Shown here piece after piece: positions 62,193 through 64,000 of a DNA stretch of 64,000 nt (position 1 is the first letter of the stretch; every line of letters begins with the position of its first letter). The notes under the pieces were generated by a model. The model saw only the letters and a list, made by a program, of their open reading frames with translations, searched no databases and was not told the origin of the DNA. Both the position numbers and the translations under genes were made by a program. The DNA comes from Candidatus Solibacter sp. (GTDB taxonomy: Bacteria > Acidobacteriota > Terriglobia > Bryobacterales > Bryobacteraceae): contig PNKE01000050.1 in the NCBI GenBank assembly GCA_013822245.1, positions 1 to 64,000 on the forward strand, read 5' to 3'.

Positions 62193-62774
62193 CTATTCCT
62201 CGTCCAACTCCGGCTGCTCCTCTGGAGGAGGCGGATGCTGGCCCGGCGGCATACCCGGCATACCCGGCATGCCTGGCATCCGCTGCTGCATCTTCTGGTC
62301 ACGCCGGTCCATGCGCCGTTGAAGCGCTGGACGAGGACCCGCTGCCCCCAGCCCCTGGCCCGCACCCATCGCGCCCGGCCGGTTTCGCATCATTTCGGCG
62401 CGCCGCTTCTGCAGGTCCTTCCACTGCTCAGCGGTCAGGATCGAGCGGAATTTGATGCTCATCTGAGACATCGTCCGCGTCATGTCGGCGCGCGCGCCGG
62501 CCAGACGTTCGATGGCTTCATTGGCCCGCTTCATGTCCAGCGTCTCGTCGTTGAGCGCATACTCGGTTTCGATTTCCGCCTTCTCCAGCGACGCCCGCAG
62601 ATCGATCAGCTTCGGCCTGAAGCCGCGGATCGCTTCCTGGATCTGCTTGCGCTGGTCCTCGGTGAGATTGATGTCCCGCGTCAGCGGCGACTCCCACCAG
62701 TTGAACGCACCTCTTGGCATCTGCGCCAGCAGCGGCGCGGCCAGCATCAACATCCACAACAACAGGTTTTTCAT
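62193..62774 (-). CDS. Periplasmic Spy/CpxP/CnrX-like protein with LTxxQ motifs
   Basis: A 193-residue exported helical protein. Signal LLLWMLMLAAPLLAQ, then two LTxxQ motifs (INLTEDQRKQIQEA and SILTAEQWKDLQKRR) that mark Spy/CpxP chaperone-type and CnrX/ZraP-type sensors; the helices are charged and probably cradle-like. The C terminus carries a PGMPGMPGMPP repeat and an acidic tail. It shares a stop/start base with the anti-sigma gene (62774), so it forms an operon with the sigma and anti-sigma factors, suggesting envelope stress sensing. Confidence 0.85.
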   Translation of the reverse strand: MKNLLLWMLMLAAPLLAQMPRGAFNWWESPLTRDINLTEDQRKQIQEAIRGFRPKLIDLRASLEKAEIETEYALNDETLDMKRANEAIERLAGARADMTRTMSQMSIKFRSILTAEQWKDLQKRRAEMMRNRPGAMGAGQGLGAAGPRPALQRRMDRRDQKMQQRMPGMPGMPGMPPGQHPPPPEEQPELDEE

Positions 62775-63250
62775 TACTGTGCCTCCCCGTCCATCTGCTC
62801 CACAAACAAGGCCCGGATGGGCGCCGCCGCCCTGGGCGTGTCCTCCCGCATCAACTCAGAAAGCTCGTTAAACAACTCCCGGTCGCTGGCCGTGATGGCC
62901 GCCGTCTGGGTATACACGGCCGGCTTGGGCGGCTGGAAAGAAACCCCGACCAGCAGTAGTGCCGTCACCGCCGCCGGCGCCAGTCCCCACAGCGGCGACG
63001 GACGGCGCGGACGGTCGATCCGCGCGAAGATGGCTTTGCGCTGTCTTCGCAGCAGGTCCCCTGAAACCGTCATGCCGGAAAGCGACTCCCGGCGGCGCTG
63101 CTGGACGGCCAGCCAGCCCGAATGACAGGACTCGCACGAGTCCAGGTGCGATGCATTCAGACCTTCGGCGGCGTCCAGCCCGTAGAGATGCGAAACCATC
63201 TCGTCACGGCTCCAGTGCCGGCCCGTCTGGTTGTTCATTCTCTCAGTCAT
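62774..63250 (-). CDS. Zinc-binding anti-sigma factor
   Basis: A 158-residue single-pass membrane protein. N-terminal HxxxCxxC motif (SHLDSCESC) of the ZAS/zf-HC2 type with a preceding His, then a basic region, one membrane helix (PLWGLAPAAVTALLLVGVSF) and a periplasmic C-terminal part. ZAS proteins bind and hold their ECF sigma factor. It starts in the sigma gene stop (ATGA at 63247-63250), the usual arrangement. Anti-sigma function is inferred from motif and context. Confidence 0.85.
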   Translation of the reverse strand: MTERMNNQTGRHWSRDEMVSHLYGLDAAEGLNASHLDSCESCHSGWLAVQQRRRESLSGMTVSGDLLRRQRKAIFARIDRPRRPSPLWGLAPAAVTALLLVGVSFQPPKPAVYTQTAAITASDRELFNELSELMREDTPRAAAPIRALFVEQMDGEAQ

Positions 63251-63852
63251 GGCCTTCCTACCTCGGTCCTTTCTCCCCCGGCGTGATACAAATCGCTCAA
63301 CTCCACTCTCAATTTCGCCAATGCCCTGGCCATGTGCGCCTTCACTGTGCCGACATCCAGACCGAGCACAGTGGCGATCTCCTCCAGCCGCAGATCCTCG
63401 AAGTGTCTCAGCGTGAACACCGCCCGCTGGCGGTCAGAGAGCTTTGCCAGCGCGGCCTCGATCCGGCCGCCGATTTCGCCGGCCAGAACACGGTCCTCGG
63501 CATCCGGCGCCGTTGAGGCAGCCATAAGCAGGATCCGTTCCTCGTCTTCTGAATCCGGCCGCCGGCGCCAGAACTGCCAGCGCTTCGAGCGCAGCTTATC
63601 CAGGCAGGAGTTCACCGCAATGCGCGTCACCCACTTGGTGGCGTCGTCGATGGCATCCGGCTGCGTCTGTAAGGCCTTGAAGGCCTTGAAGAAAACGTCC
63701 TGCGTGGTGGAATCGGCCTCATCCGCGTCGTTCAGCATCCGCCGGCAAAGCAGGAAGACGCGCCGCTGCTCGGAGATCATCCAACCGGTGAAGTTGGTCA
63801 CCGGTGTCGCCTTTCCGCTTACCGCGACGAGTTGGTCGGCCAATGCGCCCAT
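63247..63852 (-). CDS. ECF-type RNA polymerase sigma factor
   Basis: A 201-residue sigma-70 family protein. Region 2: RVFLLCRRMLNDADEADSTTQDVFFKAFKAL; then a short linker; region 4: LSDRQRAVFTLRHFEDLRLEEIATVLGLDVGTVKAHMARALAKLRVEL with the helix-turn-helix. It heads an operon with the anti-sigma and Spy-like genes, so it probably drives an envelope-stress regulon. No target promoter is evident. A 76-base gap separates it from the divergent permease gene. Confidence 0.93.
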   Translation of the reverse strand: MGALADQLVAVSGKATPVTNFTGWMISEQRRVFLLCRRMLNDADEADSTTQDVFFKAFKALQTQPDAIDDATKWVTRIAVNSCLDKLRSKRWQFWRRRPDSEDEERILLMAASTAPDAEDRVLAGEIGGRIEAALAKLSDRQRAVFTLRHFEDLRLEEIATVLGLDVGTVKAHMARALAKLRVELSDLYHAGGERTEVGRP

Positions 63853-63896
63853 CCTGATTCACTGGACGAGGACCATCCAATGAAGGATTACTGACA

Positions 63897-63922
63897 GGGG
63901 AGAAGAATCTGATATTCTCCCC
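63897..63922. promoter_or_regulatory. GGGGAGAA-N10-TTCTCCCC inverted repeat
   Basis: A perfect 8-bp inverted repeat in the 76-base gap between the divergent ECF sigma gene and the permease gene. It could be an operator or a leader hairpin. There is no T-run for a terminator. Confidence 0.35.
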
Positions 63923-63928
63923 TACGGA

Positions 63929-64000
63929 ATGATACACCTGACTCTCATTGTCATCGGACTGGTGGCCGGCGTGCTCTCCGGCATGTTTGGAATCGGCGGC
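63929..64000 (+). CDS. TauE/SafE (TSUP) family permease, N-terminal fragment
   Basis: Only 24 codons are in the window; the gene runs off the right edge. The start MIHLTLIVIGLVAGVLSGMFGIGG is the first membrane helix of TSUP sulfite/sulfonate or anion permeases, with the typical GLVAGVLSGMFGIGG glycine pattern. Function of the full protein cannot be seen. Confidence 0.75.
   Translation, partial: MIHLTLIVIGLVAGVLSGMFGIGG

Noticed and set aside
62245-62275. Short tandem repeat in the Spy-like gene
   Set aside because: It just encodes a PGM repeat in a low-complexity tail.

Overview
The window looks like a chromosomal segment of an Acidobacteriota bacterium, most likely of the Bryobacterales/Solibacterales. 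The pointers are a VWFA-related protein of the acidobacterial type (21982-22911), many exported Gfo/Idh/MocA dehydrogenases, FG-GAP, sialidase and carboxypeptidase-regulatory-like proteins, a haem-binding-domain cytochrome next to a di-haem peroxidase, and GC-rich codon use. This is inferred from family content; no rRNA is present. No insertion sequence, phage or CRISPR was seen.

Layout. 1-7.1 kb: 5' end of an M16 peptidase, a zinc-ribbon protein, a thioesterase, an FG-GAP protein, gpmA-eno, and two Gfo/Idh/MocA oxidoreductases. 7.2-13.6 kb: a PLP decarboxylase, a hybrid histidine kinase whose terminal Hpt-like domain lacks its histidine, a CrtF/ASMT-type O-methyltransferase, an exported DUF4380-like protein and an alpha/beta hydrolase. 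13.7-17.5 kb: an overlapping pair, a TPR plus outer-membrane-barrel protein and an exported TIM-barrel protein, recalling exopolysaccharide export pairs; the locus carries copies of a short GTTCGTTTGGTC-type repeat. 17.5-25.3 kb: RND adaptor, galE, glutathione peroxidase, a short ferric-reductase-like protein, an RluD-type synthase, the VWFA protein, a two-repeat exported protein, and a cytochrome pair.

25.4-31.9 kb: a five-gene NAD-linked [NiFe] hydrogenase operon (hoxE-F-U-Y-H) in which HoxF is fused to a complete GltD/NfnB-like flavoprotein. This is the most interesting locus. No maturation genes are nearby. 31.9-42.4 kb: a carbohydrate region (epimerase, DapA-family aldolase, ribokinase, sialidase, beta-propeller hydrolase, GH5, mannonate dehydratase, Gfo/Idh/MocA), interrupted by fhs and a tRNA-Glu. 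42.4-46.1 kb: thrB, then recR, ybaB, dnaX and the SRP RNA gene on the minus strand.

46.2-48.3 kb: a tight cassette starting with a LysW-like acidic zinc-ribbon protein and ending in two thioredoxin-fold proteins. 48.4-57 kb: M14 carboxypeptidase, P-loop kinase, DUF4760-like protein, Dabb protein, FAH-family hydrolase, FN3 lipoprotein, hslU and hslV. 57-64 kb: nadB divergent from aroB-ubiE, a membrane protein, a second sialidase-like protein, an ECF sigma / anti-sigma / Spy-like operon, and the start of a TauE/SafE permease.

The + strand is C-rich from about 1 to 16 kb, turns G-rich inside one gene near 17 kb, and is C-rich again by about 57 kb, so codon preference changes along the window.
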